Below, in pieces: positions 1 through 10,383 of a DNA stretch of 64,000 bases. The first letter of the stretch is position 1. Each line of letters begins with the position of its first letter. Source of the stretch: Bacillus sp. 165 (lineage in GTDB: Bacteria > Bacillota > Bacilli > Bacillales > Bacillaceae_G); NCBI RefSeq assembly GCF_017742235.1, contig NZ_JAGHKQ010000002.1, forward strand, positions 62,001 to 126,000. Reading direction: 5' to 3'. A model generated the notes under the pieces. It searched no databases and had not been told where the DNA came from. It saw nothing but the letters and a program-made list of their open reading frames with translations. Made by a program: the position numbers and the translations under genes.

Positions 1-585
1 AACGCACAGTTACCTGAAATTGAAAATAAAGGCTATTTCAAACGTTATGAAGTAACAGAAGATGGTGTGTCTCCGCGCGTAGTTCCAGGGATGAAAAATG
101 GTATTCACCATGTAACAGGTGTAGAGCACGATGAAACAGGGAAGCCATCTGAAGTCGCAGCAAACCGTAACGCACAAATGGATAAGCGTCTTCGCAAACT
201 AAGCAACTTACGATTTGACACTCCTGTATATAAAAATGCAAAGCATGCTGAGGCTGACTTGTTATTGGTAGGATTCAACTCCACTCGGGGAACTATTGAA
301 GAAGCAATGGATCGTTTAGAGCAGGATGGCATGAAAGTAAATCATGCACATGTTCGTTTAGTTCATCCGTTCCCTGCGAACGAATTGTTACCGCTTGTAA
401 AGAGCGCTAAGAAGGTTGTTGTAGTAGAGAATAATGCAACAGGGCAGCTTTCCAATTTAATCAAAATGAATGTAGGCCAAGCAGAAAAAATTTCCAGTCT
501 CTTAAAATATGATGGAAATCCATTTCTACCGAAGGAAATATACAACGAGTGCAAAAAAGGAGTTGTTTTAAATGGCAACATTTAA
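1..585 (+). CDS. korA: 2-oxoacid:ferredoxin oxidoreductase alpha subunit, C-terminal part (cut by window edge)
   Basis: Open reading frame that enters from the left edge and ends at a TAA at 583-585; about 194 residues are visible and the start lies upstream. The visible part matches the C-terminal domains of KorA-type alpha subunits, including the segment reading LVGFNSTRG and the later VHPFPANEL and VVVENNATGQL stretches. With the beta subunit it forms the complex that oxidatively decarboxylates 2-oxoglutarate (or a related 2-oxoacid) to an acyl-CoA and reduces ferredoxin in the cytoplasm. The gene overlaps korB by 14 bp in another frame, so translation is probably coupled. Substrate (2-oxoglutarate versus pyruvate) cannot be decided from this fragment. 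Confidence 0.9.
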   Translation, partial: NAQLPEIENKGYFKRYEVTEDGVSPRVVPGMKNGIHHVTGVEHDETGKPSEVAANRNAQMDKRLRKLSNLRFDTPVYKNAKHAEADLLLVGFNSTRGTIEEAMDRLEQDGMKVNHAHVRLVHPFPANELLPLVKSAKKVVVVENNATGQLSNLIKMNVGQAEKISSLLKYDGNPFLPKEIYNECKKGVVLNGNI

Positions 586-1438
586 AGATTTTCGTAACAA
601 CGTAAAACCAAACTGGTGTCCTGGCTGTGGAGACTTCTCTGTTCAAGCGGCAATACAGCGTGCAGCAGCAAATGTCGGATTAGATCCTGAAAACTTAGCT
701 GTTGTTTCCGGTATCGGATGTTCTGGACGTATTTCTGGTTATATTAACTCTTACGGCTTACACGGAATTCATGGCCGTGCATTGCCGATTGCACAAGGGG
801 TAAAAATGGCAAACCGCGATTTAACAGTAATCGCTTCTGGTGGTGACGGAGATGGATTTGCCATTGGAATGGGCCATACAATTCATGCGATTCGCCGTAA
901 CATCAACATTACGTATATCGTCATGGATAATCAAATTTACGGATTAACAAAAGGACAAACCTCTCCGCGAAGTGACGTTGGCTTTAAAACGAAGAGCACT
1001 CCGCAAGGATCTGTTGAATCTGCTCTTTCTGTAATGGAAATGGCATTAACAGCAGGTGCTACATTCGTTGCACAAAGCTTTTCCAGCGACCTTAAGGAAC
1101 TGACGTCTTTAATAGAAGAAGGCATCAAACATGATGGATTTTCTTTGATTAACGTATTCAGCCCATGCGTAACGTACAATAAAGTAAACACATATGATTG
1201 GTTTAAGGAAAATATTGTACGCCTTAGCGGTATTGAAGGATACGATCCAAGTAATCGTATGACAGCAATGCAAACATTAATGGAAAATAATGGTTTGGTA
1301 ACCGGGCTCATTTACCAAAATAAAGAACAAAAGTCGTACCAAGAGCTTGTGAGCGGGTACAGCAAAACTCCGCTGGTACACGCAGACCTTCAGCTTGATA
1401 AAGAGATGTTCGACGAGCTTGTTGCAGAATTTATGTAG
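572..1438 (+). CDS. korB: 2-oxoacid:ferredoxin oxidoreductase beta subunit
   Basis: A 288-aa thiamine-diphosphate-binding subunit, the usual length for KorB. Near the N-terminus is NWCPGCGDF with the CxxC pair that helps bind an iron-sulfur cluster, followed by GIGCSGR and the ThDP/Mg motif GDGDGFAIGMGH, then DNQIYGLTKGQTSP. It carries out the decarboxylation half-reaction with the alpha subunit encoded just upstream. The ATG at 572 has a purine-rich Shine-Dalgarno (AAAAGGAG) inside the end of korA. A strong terminator follows directly, so korAB ends the operon. Family assignment is secure; the exact 2-oxoacid is inferred from family resemblance. Confidence 0.93.
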   Translation: MATFKDFRNNVKPNWCPGCGDFSVQAAIQRAAANVGLDPENLAVVSGIGCSGRISGYINSYGLHGIHGRALPIAQGVKMANRDLTVIASGGDGDGFAIGMGHTIHAIRRNINITYIVMDNQIYGLTKGQTSPRSDVGFKTKSTPQGSVESALSVMEMALTAGATFVAQSFSSDLKELTSLIEEGIKHDGFSLINVFSPCVTYNKVNTYDWFKENIVRLSGIEGYDPSNRMTAMQTLMENNGLVTGLIYQNKEQKSYQELVSGYSKTPLVHADLQLDKEMFDELVAEFM

Positions 1439-1442
1439 ATCA

Positions 1443-1476
1443 AAAAGTCCTTTTACAAACGTAAAAGGACTTTTTT
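1443..1476 (+). terminator. Rho-independent terminator of korAB
   Basis: A 14-bp perfect stem (arms 1443-1456 and 1461-1474), a 4-nt loop and a run of T lie immediately after the korB stop. Confidence 0.9.
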
Positions 1477-1575
1477 ATAGTGTATATTCCAAGAAAGCGG
1501 TTACTTTACCGCGATAATATAGAGTGATAGAATATGTAACAAGAGAGAATCAGCTAAACAGAAGGAGTGCTGACA

Positions 1576-2619
1576 GTGTCCACAGGAAAAATGAAAGCAA
1601 TTGTAAAGCATCACCGTGGTTATGGGGCAGAATTGCAAATGGTGGATATACCAACAATTAATGATGATGAAGTATTAATAAAGGTAAAAGCAACTTCTAT
1701 TTGTGGTACAGATGTGCACATTTACACATGGGATGATTGGTCGGCAAGTCGTGTAAATCCTCCATATGTATTTGGCCATGAGTTTGCTGGGGAAGTTGTA
1801 GGAGTGGGACATAATGTAACAAATGTACAACTAGGAGATTATGTATCCGCTGAAACACATATTGTGTGCGGAACATGTCCTCAATGCTTGCGCGGTGACT
1901 TCCATATATGTAAAAATACTAAAATTATCGGCGTAGATACACAAGGCTGCTTTGCAGAATATGTAGCGATGCCGGCATCTAACATTTGGAAAAACCCGAA
2001 AGAGATGCCGTATCATGTAGCTTCTATTCAAGAGCCGATGGGGAACGCTGTTCATACAGTACTAGCTGGAGATGTAACTGGTAAAAGTGTGGCTGTAATT
2101 GGCTGTGGTCCAATTGGTATTATGGCGGTAGGAGTAGCGAAAGCTGCGGGAGCTTCCCAAGTTATCGCGTTTGATGTGAATGAATTTCGTCTTGAGTTAG
2201 CGAAGAAAATGGGTGCAACAACAATTGTGAACTCTTTAAAAGAGAATCCGGTAGAAGTGGCAATGCGATTGACAGATGGAAACGGTGTTGACGTTGTTTG
2301 TGAAATGTCTGGACACCCAATCGCGATGAATCAAGGGTTTGACATGGTAACAAATGGTGGACGTGTGTCCATTTTAAGTCTGCCTGTTCGTCCAGTTGAA
2401 ATCGACATTACGAACAATATTGTATTTAAAGGTGTGACAGTACAAGGTATTACAGGACGCAGAATGTACGAAACATGGATACAAGTATCTAATTTGTTAA
2501 AATCCGGACAAGTTGATGTAGAACCCCTTATTACGCATCGTCTTCCATTGGAAGAATTCGAAAAAGGCTTTCAGTTAATGATTCAAGGCAAATGCGGCAA
2601 AGTAGTATTAATTCCATAA
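1576..2619 (+). CDS. tdh: L-threonine 3-dehydrogenase
   Basis: Zinc-dependent medium-chain dehydrogenase of about 347 aa that oxidises L-threonine to 2-amino-3-ketobutyrate with NAD. Visible motifs in order: catalytic-zinc CGTDVHIYTWDDW (typical of TDH), GHEFAGEVVGVG, the four-cysteine structural zinc loop CGTCPQCLRGDFHIC, the nucleotide-binding GCGPIGIMAVG, and ITGRRMYETW near the C-terminus. GTG at 1576 is preferred because GAAGGAG at 1561-1567 is then 8 nt upstream; the GTG at 1567 overlaps that site, and an ATG at 1591 is a further alternative. The partner gene kbl, which normally follows tdh, is reduced to a fragment here, so the product may drain to aminoacetone or another ligase may act elsewhere. 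Confidence 0.95.
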   Translation: MSTGKMKAIVKHHRGYGAELQMVDIPTINDDEVLIKVKATSICGTDVHIYTWDDWSASRVNPPYVFGHEFAGEVVGVGHNVTNVQLGDYVSAETHIVCGTCPQCLRGDFHICKNTKIIGVDTQGCFAEYVAMPASNIWKNPKEMPYHVASIQEPMGNAVHTVLAGDVTGKSVAVIGCGPIGIMAVGVAKAAGASQVIAFDVNEFRLELAKKMGATTIVNSLKENPVEVAMRLTDGNGVDVVCEMSGHPIAMNQGFDMVTNGGRVSILSLPVRPVEIDITNNIVFKGVTVQGITGRRMYETWIQVSNLLKSGQVDVEPLITHRLPLEEFEKGFQLMIQGKCGKVVLIP

Positions 2620-2688
2620 AAAGAAGAATTGCAGCAAGCGTACAATGCTTTTGAACAAGCAGGAAAAGAGCTTGGTATTCTTAAATAA
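2620..2688 (+). pseudogene. Remnant of kbl (glycine C-acetyltransferase) 3' end
   Basis: Directly after the tdh stop, 22 in-frame codons (KEELQQAYNAF then EQAGKELGILK) run to a TAA with no start codon or ribosome site of their own. This reads like the extreme C-terminal helix of 2-amino-3-ketobutyrate CoA ligase, the usual downstream partner of tdh. The simplest reading is an internal deletion that removed all but the last codons of kbl. The match is from memory of the family and short, so it is tentative. Confidence 0.55.
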
Positions 2689-2703
2689 AAGCAAACTTTC
2701 ACG

Positions 2704-2725
2704 AGCGGGGGCAGCTGTCCCCGCT
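2704..2725 (+). terminator. Probable terminator after tdh
   Basis: GC-rich hairpin with AGCGGGG and CCCCGCT arms around a short loop, followed by a weak T-rich stretch (TGCACTTTATATT). It lies just past the kbl remnant, as if it once served tdh-kbl. Confidence 0.6.
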
Positions 2726-2759
2726 TGCACTTTATATTATTCATGAATAATGCTCCTTC

Positions 2760-2788
2760 TTGTTTAATTCCCTTGAAACCCTTATACT
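2760..2788 (+). promoter_or_regulatory. Candidate sigma-A promoter for miaB-ricA
   Basis: TTGTTT at 2760-2765 and TATACT at 2783-2788 are separated by 17 nt, about 90 nt before the miaB start. Fits the vegetative sigma-A pattern; not otherwise tested. Confidence 0.5.
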
Positions 2789-2874
2789 ATGATAATGTGT
2801 ACAGATAAAGTATAAAGAGAATTGTACATGTCTAGAATGTCGATTCATATTGAAGTCTGGAAAGGAGATTAACC

Positions 2875-4404
2875 ATGAACGAAAAACAACGCTTAGAAAG
2901 CACGCAAATAAATCCTTCGGACAAAAAATCCGAAAAGGATTATAGTCAATATTTTGAAAAGATTTATCAACCGCCTTCTTTAAAGGATGCCAAGAAGCGC
3001 GGAAAAGAACAAATCATCATTGAACGCGGTTTTGAAATTCCTGAAGATATGATTGGTATCGGAGCTGGTCGGAAATTTTATATCCGGACTTACGGATGTC
3101 AAATGAACGAGCATGATACGGAAGTTATGGCAGGGATTTTCACTGGATTAGGCTTCGAGGCTACGAATACAACGGAAGATGCGGATGTAATTCTTCTTAA
3201 CACATGTGCGATTCGTGAAAATGCTGAAAATAAAGTATTTGGAGAAATCGGTCATTTAAAACCGCTAAAGCGAAAAAATCCTGATCTTTTAATAGGTGTT
3301 TGCGGATGTATGTCCCAAGAAGAATCTGTTGTAAACAAAATTTTAAAAACGCATCAGCATGTGGATATGATTTTTGGAACACATAATATTCATCGTCTTC
3401 CATTTATATTAAAAGAAGCGATGTTCTCAAAAGAAATGGTTGTAGAAGTGTGGTCTAAAGAAGGCGATGTTATTGAAAACCTTCCTAGAGTACGCCGCGG
3501 TGACATTAAGGCTTGGGTTAACATCATGTATGGCTGTGATAAGTTCTGTACGTATTGTATTGTACCGTATACTCGCGGTAAGGAACGAAGCCGCCGTCCA
3601 GAGGATATTATTCAAGAAGTACGTCAATTAGCAGCACAAGGTTATAAGGAAATTACCCTACTAGGGCAAAATGTAAACGCGTACGGAAAAGATTTTGATG
3701 ATACCAAGTACGGTTTGGGAGATTTGATGGATGAACTGCGCAAGATTGATATACCGCGTATCCGTTTTACAACAAGCCATCCGCGTGACTTTGATGATCA
3801 TTTAATCGAAGTGTTGGCTAAGGGTGGAAACTTAGTAGAGCATATTCATTTGCCTGTTCAATCCGGAAGCACGGAGATATTGAAAATCATGGCTCGTAAG
3901 TATACTCGTGAACAGTATTTAGAACTTGTTCGCAAAATGAAAGCAGCCATTCCAAATGCTTCTTTTACAACAGATATTATCGTTGGCTTCCCAAATGAAA
4001 CAGAGGAGCAATTTGAGGAAACTCTTTCCCTGTATCGTGAAGTGGAATTCGATAGTGCCTATACATTCATTTATTCTCCACGTGAAGGTACACCAGCAGC
4101 CAAAATGCAAGACAATGTGCCACTCGAAGTTAAGAAGGAGCGGTTACAGCGTTTAAATGCGGTTGTAAACGAAATTTCTGCGAAAAAGAACTTGGCATAC
4201 CAAGATCAAATCGTCGAAGTATTAGTAGAAGGTGAAAGTAAAAATAATCCGGAAGTGTTAGCTGGATATACTCGCAAAAATAAACTAGTAAACTTTATTG
4301 CTCCAAAATCTGCGATCGGTAAAATTGTAAAAGTAAAGATTACAGAAGCAAAAACTTGGTCGCTTAACGGTGTGATGATAGAAGAACCAATTGAGGTGAA
4401 ATAA
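2875..4404 (+). CDS. miaB: tRNA-2-methylthio-N6-dimethylallyladenosine synthase MiaB
   Basis: A 509-aa radical-SAM methylthiotransferase that adds the 2-methylthio group to i6A37 of tRNAs. An N-terminal extension of about 65 residues, as in Bacillus orthologues, precedes the UPF0004 domain with its three cluster cysteines (C75 in TYGCQMN, C111 in [15 protein letters not shown]145 in [10 protein letters not shown]). The radical-SAM triad is C221, C225 and C228 in [25 protein letters not shown]-binding domain ends the protein. ATG follows AAAGGAGAT at good spacing. One base separates its stop from ricA, so the two are an operon. Its substrate is made by MiaA, encoded about 10 kb downstream. Confidence 0.97.
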   Translation: MNEKQRLESTQINPSDKKSEKDYSQYFEKIYQPPSLKDAKKRGKEQIIIERGFEIPEDMIGIGAGRKFYIRTYGCQMNEHDTEVMAGIFTGLGFEATNTTEDADVILLNTCAIRENAENKVFGEIGHLKPLKRKNPDLLIGVCGCMSQEESVVNKILKTHQHVDMIFGTHNIHRLPFILKEAMFSKEMVVEVWSKEGDVIENLPRVRRGDIKAWVNIMYGCDKFCTYCIVPYTRGKERSRRPEDIIQEVRQLAAQGYKEITLLGQNVNAYGKDFDDTKYGLGDLMDELRKIDIPRIRFTTSHPRDFDDHLIEVLAKGGNLVEHIHLPVQSGSTEILKIMARKYTREQYLELVRKMKAAIPNASFTTDIIVGFPNETEEQFEETLSLYREVEFDSAYTFIYSPREGTPAAKMQDNVPLEVKKERLQRLNAVVNEISAKKNLAYQDQIVEVLVEGESKNNPEVLAGYTRKNKLVNFIAPKSAIGKIVKVKITEAKTWSLNGVMIEEPIEVK

Positions 4405-4405
4405 A

Positions 4406-4849
4406 ATGGGTCACTATACAAAAGATGAGATTGTAGAACGTGCAAGAGAATTAGCAAAAATGATCGCTACGACAGAAGAAGTGGACTTTTTTAAGAAAGC
4501 GGAAGCGCAAATTAATCAAAATGAAAATGTGCGCAAGGCTATTGAACAAATCAAAGCTCTTCAAAAGCATGCGGTAAACTTACAGCATTACGGTAAAATC
4601 GAGGCGTTGAAAAAAGTTGAATCCCAAATTGAGGGATTGCAAAATGAACTGGAAGCCATTCCTGTTGTGCAAGAATTTCAAGCTTCGCAAGTACATGTAA
4701 ATGATTTACTTCAGCTAGTAGCTAGCACTATCACGAATAAAGTAACTGATGAAATAATTGAATCTACAGGCGGAGATGTGCTAAGAGGAGAAACAGGTTC
4801 CCAACTGCAAAATAAAAATGGCTGTGGCACGAGCTGCGGCTGCGAGTAA
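4406..4849 (+). CDS. ricA: RicA (YmcA), YlbF/YmcA-family developmental and RNA-processing regulator
   Basis: A 147-aa, largely helical protein of the YlbF/YmcA family. In B. subtilis RicA works with RicF (YlbF) and RicT (YaaT) in a complex carrying iron-sulfur clusters that promotes sporulation, competence and biofilm formation and assists RNase Y in mRNA maturation. The C-terminal tail NGCGTSCGCE carries the cysteines expected for cluster binding. ATG begins one base after the miaB stop, and gene order miaB-ymcA-cotE matches B. subtilis. A strong terminator follows. Confidence 0.93.
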   Translation: MGHYTKDEIVERARELAKMIATTEEVDFFKKAEAQINQNENVRKAIEQIKALQKHAVNLQHYGKIEALKKVESQIEGLQNELEAIPVVQEFQASQVHVNDLLQLVASTITNKVTDEIIESTGGDVLRGETGSQLQNKNGCGTSCGCE

Positions 4850-4851
4850 AT

Positions 4852-4887
4852 AAAAATGAGGTGTCCAATTAAGGACACCTCATTTTT
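4852..4887 (+). terminator. Terminator of miaB-ricA
   Basis: Long perfect stem (AAAAATGAGGTGTCC with its complement) around a 6-nt loop, ending in a T run. Confidence 0.92.
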
Positions 4888-5101
4888 ATTTACTCTATGA
4901 GGATAAGCGCATTAGCAAATGGAAATACAACTTGTTGCCTTTTACAAAAAATATGAACATATTTGGGTATACGTGCATAAAATGAATTATATCGGTTTTT
5001 ATGCTTTTTTAATTACGAGCTTTATTTTTACAACTATGACACATTAAACGATTGTCTCGCATATGATTAATTGAATATTGATTGAGGAGGGTTTGTTCCT
5101 T

Positions 5102-5647
5102 ATGTCCGAATACAGAGAGATTATAACGAAAGCGGTCGTTGGAAAAGGACGTAAATTTACCAAATGCACTCATACAGTGGATCCGAATCACCACCCTACA
5201 AGCATTTTAGGATGCTGGGTGATTAACCACGCGTATGAAGCGAAAAAGCATGGCAAGTATGTGCAGATCGAGGGATATTATGATATTAATACATGGTATT
5301 CTTATGATCACAACACAAAAACAGAAGTAGTAACGGAACGTGTTCATTACACAGATGAAGTGAAGATTAAATATCGTGATAAGAATTTTACAGGCGATGA
5401 TTATGAAATTATTGCGCGCGTGATTCAGCATCCAAACTGCTTAGAGGCCATTATCTCCCCGAATGGAAACAAAATTATCGTAACAGTAGAGCGAGAATTT
5501 ATTGTGGAAATAGTAGGGGAAACTAAAGTATGCGTCAAGGTAAATCCAGATGGCTGTCAGGATGATGATGACTTCTATTATGATGTGGATGATGAAGAAT
5601 TTGAAGATTTAGATCCAAACTTTATTTTGGATGCCGAAGAAGAATAA
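5102..5647 (+). CDS. cotE: Outer spore coat morphogenetic protein CotE
   Basis: A 181-aa protein beginning [20 protein letters not shown] and ending in a strongly acidic tail, as in CotE of the genus. CotE is made in the mother cell and directs assembly of the outer coat (and, in exosporium-forming species, its attachment). ATG 5102 is preferred over an upstream in-frame start at 5078 because GAGGAGGG lies about 10 nt before it and the family N-terminus begins here. The 215-bp leader between the ricA terminator and the gene should hold sigma-E/sigma-K promoters, but I could not identify convincing -35/-10 pairs. Confidence 0.96.
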   Translation: MSEYREIITKAVVGKGRKFTKCTHTVDPNHHPTSILGCWVINHAYEAKKHGKYVQIEGYYDINTWYSYDHNTKTEVVTERVHYTDEVKIKYRDKNFTGDDYEIIARVIQHPNCLEAIISPNGNKIIVTVEREFIVEIVGETKVCVKVNPDGCQDDDDFYYDVDDEEFEDLDPNFILDAEEE

Positions 5648-5652
5648 TAAGC

Positions 5653-5682
5653 GGCTAGGAAGGCTTTCTTCCTAGCCTTTTC
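5653..5682 (+). terminator. Terminator of cotE
   Basis: Perfect 10-bp stem GGCTAGGAAG/CTTCCTAGCC with a 5-nt loop and TTTT. Confidence 0.9.
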
Positions 5683-5816
5683 ATTTCTCTCTGAGAAGTG
5701 TGAGATCTATTGCTTAAATATGAATAGGTGAAGGTTTCACTTAAGAGGGCTAAGCAGGAAGAAATGCTGTTTCTATGCTATAATGACAAGGGACTATGTA
5801 AAGATGGAGGAAGACG

Positions 5817-8456
5817 ATGGCAAACTATACGCCGATGATGCAGCAATACTTATCCATTAAGGCAGATTATCAAGATGCCTTTTTATTTTTTCGCCTCGGC
5901 GATTTTTATGAGATGTTCTTTGAGGATGCCGTAAAAGCGGCACATGAACTAGAAATTACACTGACGAGCAGAGATGGAGGAGGAAGTGAACGCATACCGA
6001 TGTGTGGTGTTCCCTACCATTCTGCTAAAAATTATATAGAACAATTGATAGAAAAAGGGTACAAGGTAGCGGTTTGTGAGCAAGTGGAAGATCCGAAAAC
6101 AGCTAAAGGAGTAGTAAGGCGAGAAGTTGTTCAGTTGATTACCCCAGGTACGATGATGGAAGGAAAAGGGATTGAAGAGAAAGAAAACAACTTTCTAGTC
6201 TCAATTTCTTTATTTCGAGATGGTTCGTATGGGCTTGCCTGTAATGATTTAACAACCGGACAAAACTCGGTTACTCTTTTGACAAGCTCCATGGAAGATG
6301 TGCTGCTCGAAGTATATGCACTAGGAGCGAAGGAGCTTGTGGTTGCTTCTGACTTTTCAGGTGAGGTGCTGCGGTCCATTAGTGAAAAGCTAAAGCTTAC
6401 TATTTCATATGAAGATGACATATCAATTCCAGACGGCTTTGATCATTTAACAAAGCATATTACACAAACTAAACTAATTGAAACCTTTGGACGCCTTTTA
6501 CGTTATGTACTTCGTACACAAAAGCGTGCTTTGGATCATTTACAGCCGGTTGAAATTTACCATACAAATCAATTTATGAAAATTGATGTTCATTCCAAGC
6601 GGAATTTAGAGCTCACAGAAACCATTCGAACGAAGGAGAAAACAGGTTCTCTTCTTTGGCTATTAGACAAAACAAAAACTGCCATGGGTGGAAGGCTACT
6701 AAAGCAGTGGATCGAGCGTCCTCTTGTTGTGAAGGAAGAAATTGAACAGCGGTTAAGCATGGTAGAAACGTTCGTGAACCATTATTTTTTAAGAGAAGAC
6801 CTGAAAGAAAAATTAAAGGAAGTATATGATTTAGAACGCTTAGCTGGAAAAGTAGCATACGGCAATGTCAATGCCAGAGATTTGCTGCAGTTAAAACGGT
6901 CACTTTTACAGGTGCCTGATATTTTAAATATTGTTCATCAATTGGACAATCCCTACACTGCTCATATCGTCAAAGGAATTGACCCGTGTGATAGCTTGAT
7001 TGCATTATTAGAGCGTGCTATTAAAGAAAACCCGCCGTTGTCTATAAAGGATGGCGATATTATTAAAGATGGGTATCATGAAAAACTGGATGAGTATCGA
7101 TATATCAGCAAAAACGGTAAAACATGGATTGCAGATTTAGAAAAACGAGAGCGTGAGTTAACGGGTATTAAATCATTAAAAATCGGCTACAACCGCATTT
7201 TTGGGTATTATATCGAAGTCACAAAAGCTAATCTGTCGCTTCTTCCTGAAGGGCGGTACGAGCGCAAGCAAACATTAGCGAATGCAGAACGGTTTATCAC
7301 GGATGAGCTGAAAGAAAAAGAAGCGATGATTTTAGGTGCAGAAGAAAAAATTGTGCAATTGGAATATGATTTATTCGTTTCAATCCGCGAAGAAGTTAAA
7401 TCATATATTTCGAGATTGCAAAAATCAGCAAAAGCAATTAGTGAGCTTGATGTATTGCAAGGATTCGCAACTGTAAGTGAAGAAGAGCATTTTGTCAAAC
7501 CAGTATTAACATCTAAGCGAGAAATTGTAATTAAAGACGGTCGTCATCCTGTTGTGGAAAAGGTGCTAGAAAAGAAGACGTATGTTCCGAATGATTGTGT
7601 AATGGGTGAAGATTTAAATGTGTTTTTGATTACAGGACCAAATATGTCAGGTAAAAGCACATACATGAGACAACTAGCATTAATTGCAATAATTACGCAA
7701 GTGGGTTGCTTCGCACCAGCTAGTGAAGCTGTGCTGCCTGTATTTGACCAAGTGTTTACTAGGATAGGAGCAGCGGATGATTTGATTTCTGGACAAAGTA
7801 CATTCATGGTAGAAATGCTGGAAGCTAAAAATGCTATAGCTAATGCGACAGAAAAGAGCTTGATACTATTCGATGAAATTGGACGAGGCACTTCCACCTA
7901 TGACGGTATGGCGCTGGCACAGGCGATTATTGAATATATTCATACCAATATTGGAGCAAAAACATTATTCTCCACTCATTATCATGAATTGACAGTTTTG
8001 GAAGAGAGTTTGGACAAGCTGAATAATATCCATGTGGCAGCTATTGAAGAAAATGGTAAAGTAGTGTTTTTGCATAAAATTAAAAAAGGGTCTGCGGATA
8101 AAAGCTACGGTATTCATGTAGCGGAATTAGCAGAGCTTCCACATTCGCTTATTGCACGAGCAAAGGAAGTATTAGAAGCTTTGGAGAATAGCAGTGCCAC
8201 AATAGTGCAGGAGCATAGGGGCTTGCAAGACATAGAAGAGAAGCAAGAAGAGGCAGATGAGTTACTGGACAGTCAATTGGCCTTTTTTGAAATAAATAGG
8301 CCAGAACAGGTAAAGGAAAAGAAGAAGCCGTACCCGCAAACTTCGCAAGAAAAGGATGTACTGGAAACCATTAAAAAAATGGATTTATTGGATATGACGC
8401 CGTTAGAAGCAATCAACGAGCTTTATCGCCTTCAAAAAAGTTTAAAGCAAAAATAG
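5817..8456 (+). CDS. mutS: DNA mismatch recognition ATPase MutS
   Basis: An 879-aa MutS. The mismatch-reading Phe-X-Glu motif is F30-Y31-E32 in RLGDFYEMF. The ATPase domain has Walker [10 protein letters not shown] near residue 610 and Walker [17 protein letters not shown] near residue 690, followed by FSTHYHELT. It binds base mismatches and small loops after replication and recruits MutL. ATG follows ATGGAGGA. A sigma-A-like TATAAT occurs about 40 nt upstream. The next gene is mutL, 14 bp away. Confidence 0.98.
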   Translation: MANYTPMMQQYLSIKADYQDAFLFFRLGDFYEMFFEDAVKAAHELEITLTSRDGGGSERIPMCGVPYHSAKNYIEQLIEKGYKVAVCEQVEDPKTAKGVVRREVVQLITPGTMMEGKGIEEKENNFLVSISLFRDGSYGLACNDLTTGQNSVTLLTSSMEDVLLEVYALGAKELVVASDFSGEVLRSISEKLKLTISYEDDISIPDGFDHLTKHITQTKLIETFGRLLRYVLRTQKRALDHLQPVEIYHTNQFMKIDVHSKRNLELTETIRTKEKTGSLLWLLDKTKTAMGGRLLKQWIERPLVVKEEIEQRLSMVETFVNHYFLREDLKEKLKEVYDLERLAGKVAYGNVNARDLLQLKRSLLQVPDILNIVHQLDNPYTAHIVKGIDPCDSLIALLERAIKENPPLSIKDGDIIKDGYHEKLDEYRYISKNGKTWIADLEKRERELTGIKSLKIGYNRIFGYYIEVTKANLSLLPEGRYERKQTLANAERFITDELKEKEAMILGAEEKIVQLEYDLFVSIREEVKSYISRLQKSAKAISELDVLQGFATVSEEEHFVKPVLTSKREIVIKDGRHPVVEKVLEKKTYVPNDCVMGEDLNVFLITGPNMSGKSTYMRQLALIAIITQVGCFAPASEAVLPVFDQVFTRIGAADDLISGQSTFMVEMLEAKNAIANATEKSLILFDEIGRGTSTYDGMALAQAIIEYIHTNIGAKTLFSTHYHELTVLEESLDKLNNIHVAAIEENGKVVFLHKIKKGSADKSYGIHVAELAELPHSLIARAKEVLEALENSSATIVQEHRGLQDIEEKQEEADELLDSQLAFFEINRPEQVKEKKKPYPQTSQEKDVLETIKKMDLLDMTPLEAINELYRLQKSLKQK

Positions 8457-8470
8457 AAAGGAGTGAGTAA

Positions 8471-10306
8471 ATGGGGAAAATCAAAAAGTTGAATGATCAG
8501 CTTTCCAATTTGATAGCGGCCGGAGAAGTGGTAGAGCGTCCTGCTTCCGTTGTAAAAGAACTAGTGGAAAATGCGATTGATGCAAACAGTACCATGATTG
8601 AAATTGAGCTGGAAGAAGCTGGTCTATCTAAAATTCGTATTGTAGATAATGGAGACGGGATACAACAAGAGGATTGTCTGCTTGCATTTGATCGTCATGC
8701 TACAAGTAAAATTAAAGATGAACATGATTTGTTCCGCATTCGCACACTCGGATTTCGAGGAGAGGCCTTGCCCAGCATTGCTTCGGTGAGTCAATTAGAG
8801 TTGGTCACAAGCACGGGAGATGAACCAGGCACCCATCTCATTATAAAGGGTGGAGAGGTTGTTAAGCAGGAGAGTACAGCGAGTCGAAAAGGTACAGATA
8901 TTACAGTTGAGCATTTGTTTTATAATACTCCGGCGCGCTTAAAGTATATGAAAACGATAAATACCGAATTGGGGAATATAACGGATATTGTGTATCGCAT
9001 TGCTCTTTCGCATCCGAATGTAGCAATTAAATTATTGCATAATGGCAAAAAGCTGCTTCACACATCGGGAAATGGAGATGTTCGTCAAGTGCTTGCAGCT
9101 ATTTATGGAGTCGGAACGGCTAAAAAAATGATTCCTATCCGAGCAGAATCCTTAGATTTTACTGTACATGGTTATATCGCATTGCCAGAAATAACACGTG
9201 CGTCTCGAAATTATTTATCGACCATCGTAAACGGAAGGTATATTCGTAACTATTCTTTGATTAAAGCGGTTCAGCAAGGGTATCATACATTGCTGCCAAT
9301 AGGCAGATATCCAATCGGCTTTTTCGCAATTGACATGGACCCGATGCTTGTAGATGTGAATGTTCATCCGTCGAAGCTGGAAGTTCGTTTTAGCAAGGAA
9401 GCTGAATTACTGCAATTGATTGAAACAGCTGTTAAAAAGGCATTTCAGCAGGTGCAGCTTATTCCAGATGCGGGTACACCGGTACAAAAGGTCGATAGAA
9501 AGCAAAGTGAACAGCAAACGTTTCAGCTTGAACATACTATGACTCCATCAAAGCGGCTTAGCTTTTCGCCGCAGACGGTTGTAAGAGAGGAAGAATATTC
9601 AGATCCAGTGCCTGCTTATACAGCTTCCGAGGAGAAGCGAGTATATGAGGAAACAGTTCTAGAAGAAGTGAACATACCAGTTGAATGGAGTTTGCCCCAA
9701 GAAGCTGAAGTGGTAAAGACAAACGAACTCCCGCCGTTATATCCCATTGGACAAATGCACGGTACGTACATTTTGGCTCAAAATGACAAAGGATTATATA
9801 TTATCGATCAGCATGCGGCTCAAGAGAGAATCAACTACGAGTATTTTAAAGAAAAAGTAGGACAAGTAGCTTGTGAAGTGCAGGAATTGCTTGTGCCATA
9901 TCGGATTGATGTATCGTTAAATGAGTATTTGCGTATAGAAGAGCAGTTGGATGAGCTGCAAAAGGTTGGATTATTTTTAGAACCGTTCGGGCAACAGAGT
10001 TATATTATTCGTTCACATCCGCAATGGTTTCCTCGCGGTCAGGAAACCGAAATCATTGATGAAATGATCCAACAAGTATTAAAACAAAAAAACGTAGATA
10101 TTAAAAAGCTGCGCGAAGAAGCAGCTATCATGATGAGCTGTAAGGCATCCATTAAAGCTAATCAATATTTGAAGAATGATGAAATTTTTGTACTGCTGGA
10201 GGATTTGCGAAAAACAACGAATCCATACACTTGTCCCCATGGCCGCCCGATTGTTATTCATCATTCCACATATGAGCTTGAAAAAATGTTTAAACGTGTC
10301 ATGTGA
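8471..10306 (+). CDS. mutL: DNA mismatch repair endonuclease MutL
   Basis: A 611-aa MutL. The N-terminal GHKL ATPase is complete ([22 protein letters not shown]) and is followed by a variable linker (about residues 335-425). The C-terminal endonuclease domain keeps the metal site [12 protein letters not shown], the CKASIK motif and CPHGRPIV, so this is the nicking type of MutL found in organisms without MutH. AGAAAGGAGTG provides a good Shine-Dalgarno, and the gene is co-transcribed with mutS. A strong terminator follows 8 bp after the stop. Confidence 0.98.
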   Translation: MGKIKKLNDQLSNLIAAGEVVERPASVVKELVENAIDANSTMIEIELEEAGLSKIRIVDNGDGIQQEDCLLAFDRHATSKIKDEHDLFRIRTLGFRGEALPSIASVSQLELVTSTGDEPGTHLIIKGGEVVKQESTASRKGTDITVEHLFYNTPARLKYMKTINTELGNITDIVYRIALSHPNVAIKLLHNGKKLLHTSGNGDVRQVLAAIYGVGTAKKMIPIRAESLDFTVHGYIALPEITRASRNYLSTIVNGRYIRNYSLIKAVQQGYHTLLPIGRYPIGFFAIDMDPMLVDVNVHPSKLEVRFSKEAELLQLIETAVKKAFQQVQLIPDAGTPVQKVDRKQSEQQTFQLEHTMTPSKRLSFSPQTVVREEEYSDPVPAYTASEEKRVYEETVLEEVNIPVEWSLPQEAEVVKTNELPPLYPIGQMHGTYILAQNDKGLYIIDQHAAQERINYEYFKEKVGQVACEVQELLVPYRIDVSLNEYLRIEEQLDELQKVGLFLEPFGQQSYIIRSHPQWFPRGQETEIIDEMIQQVLKQKNVDIKKLREEAAIMMSCKASIKANQYLKNDEIFVLLEDLRKTTNPYTCPHGRPIVIHHSTYELEKMFKRVM

Positions 10307-10314
10307 CCAAAAAG

Positions 10315-10353
10315 AAAGCACTCCATTTTATTTATAGAATGGAGTGCTTTTTT
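10315..10353 (+). terminator. Terminator of mutSL
   Basis: 13-bp perfect stem AAAGCACTCCATT with its complement, 10-nt loop, T6. Confidence 0.92.
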
Positions 10354-10383
10354 GACATGAAATTTGCAAAAGGTGGGAAGAAC

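Noticed and set aside
10303..10383. N-terminal extension of the amidase from 10303
   Set aside because: It would be translated through the mutL terminator hairpin and lacks a ribosome site; the family start WVDAGHGG fits ATG 10384.
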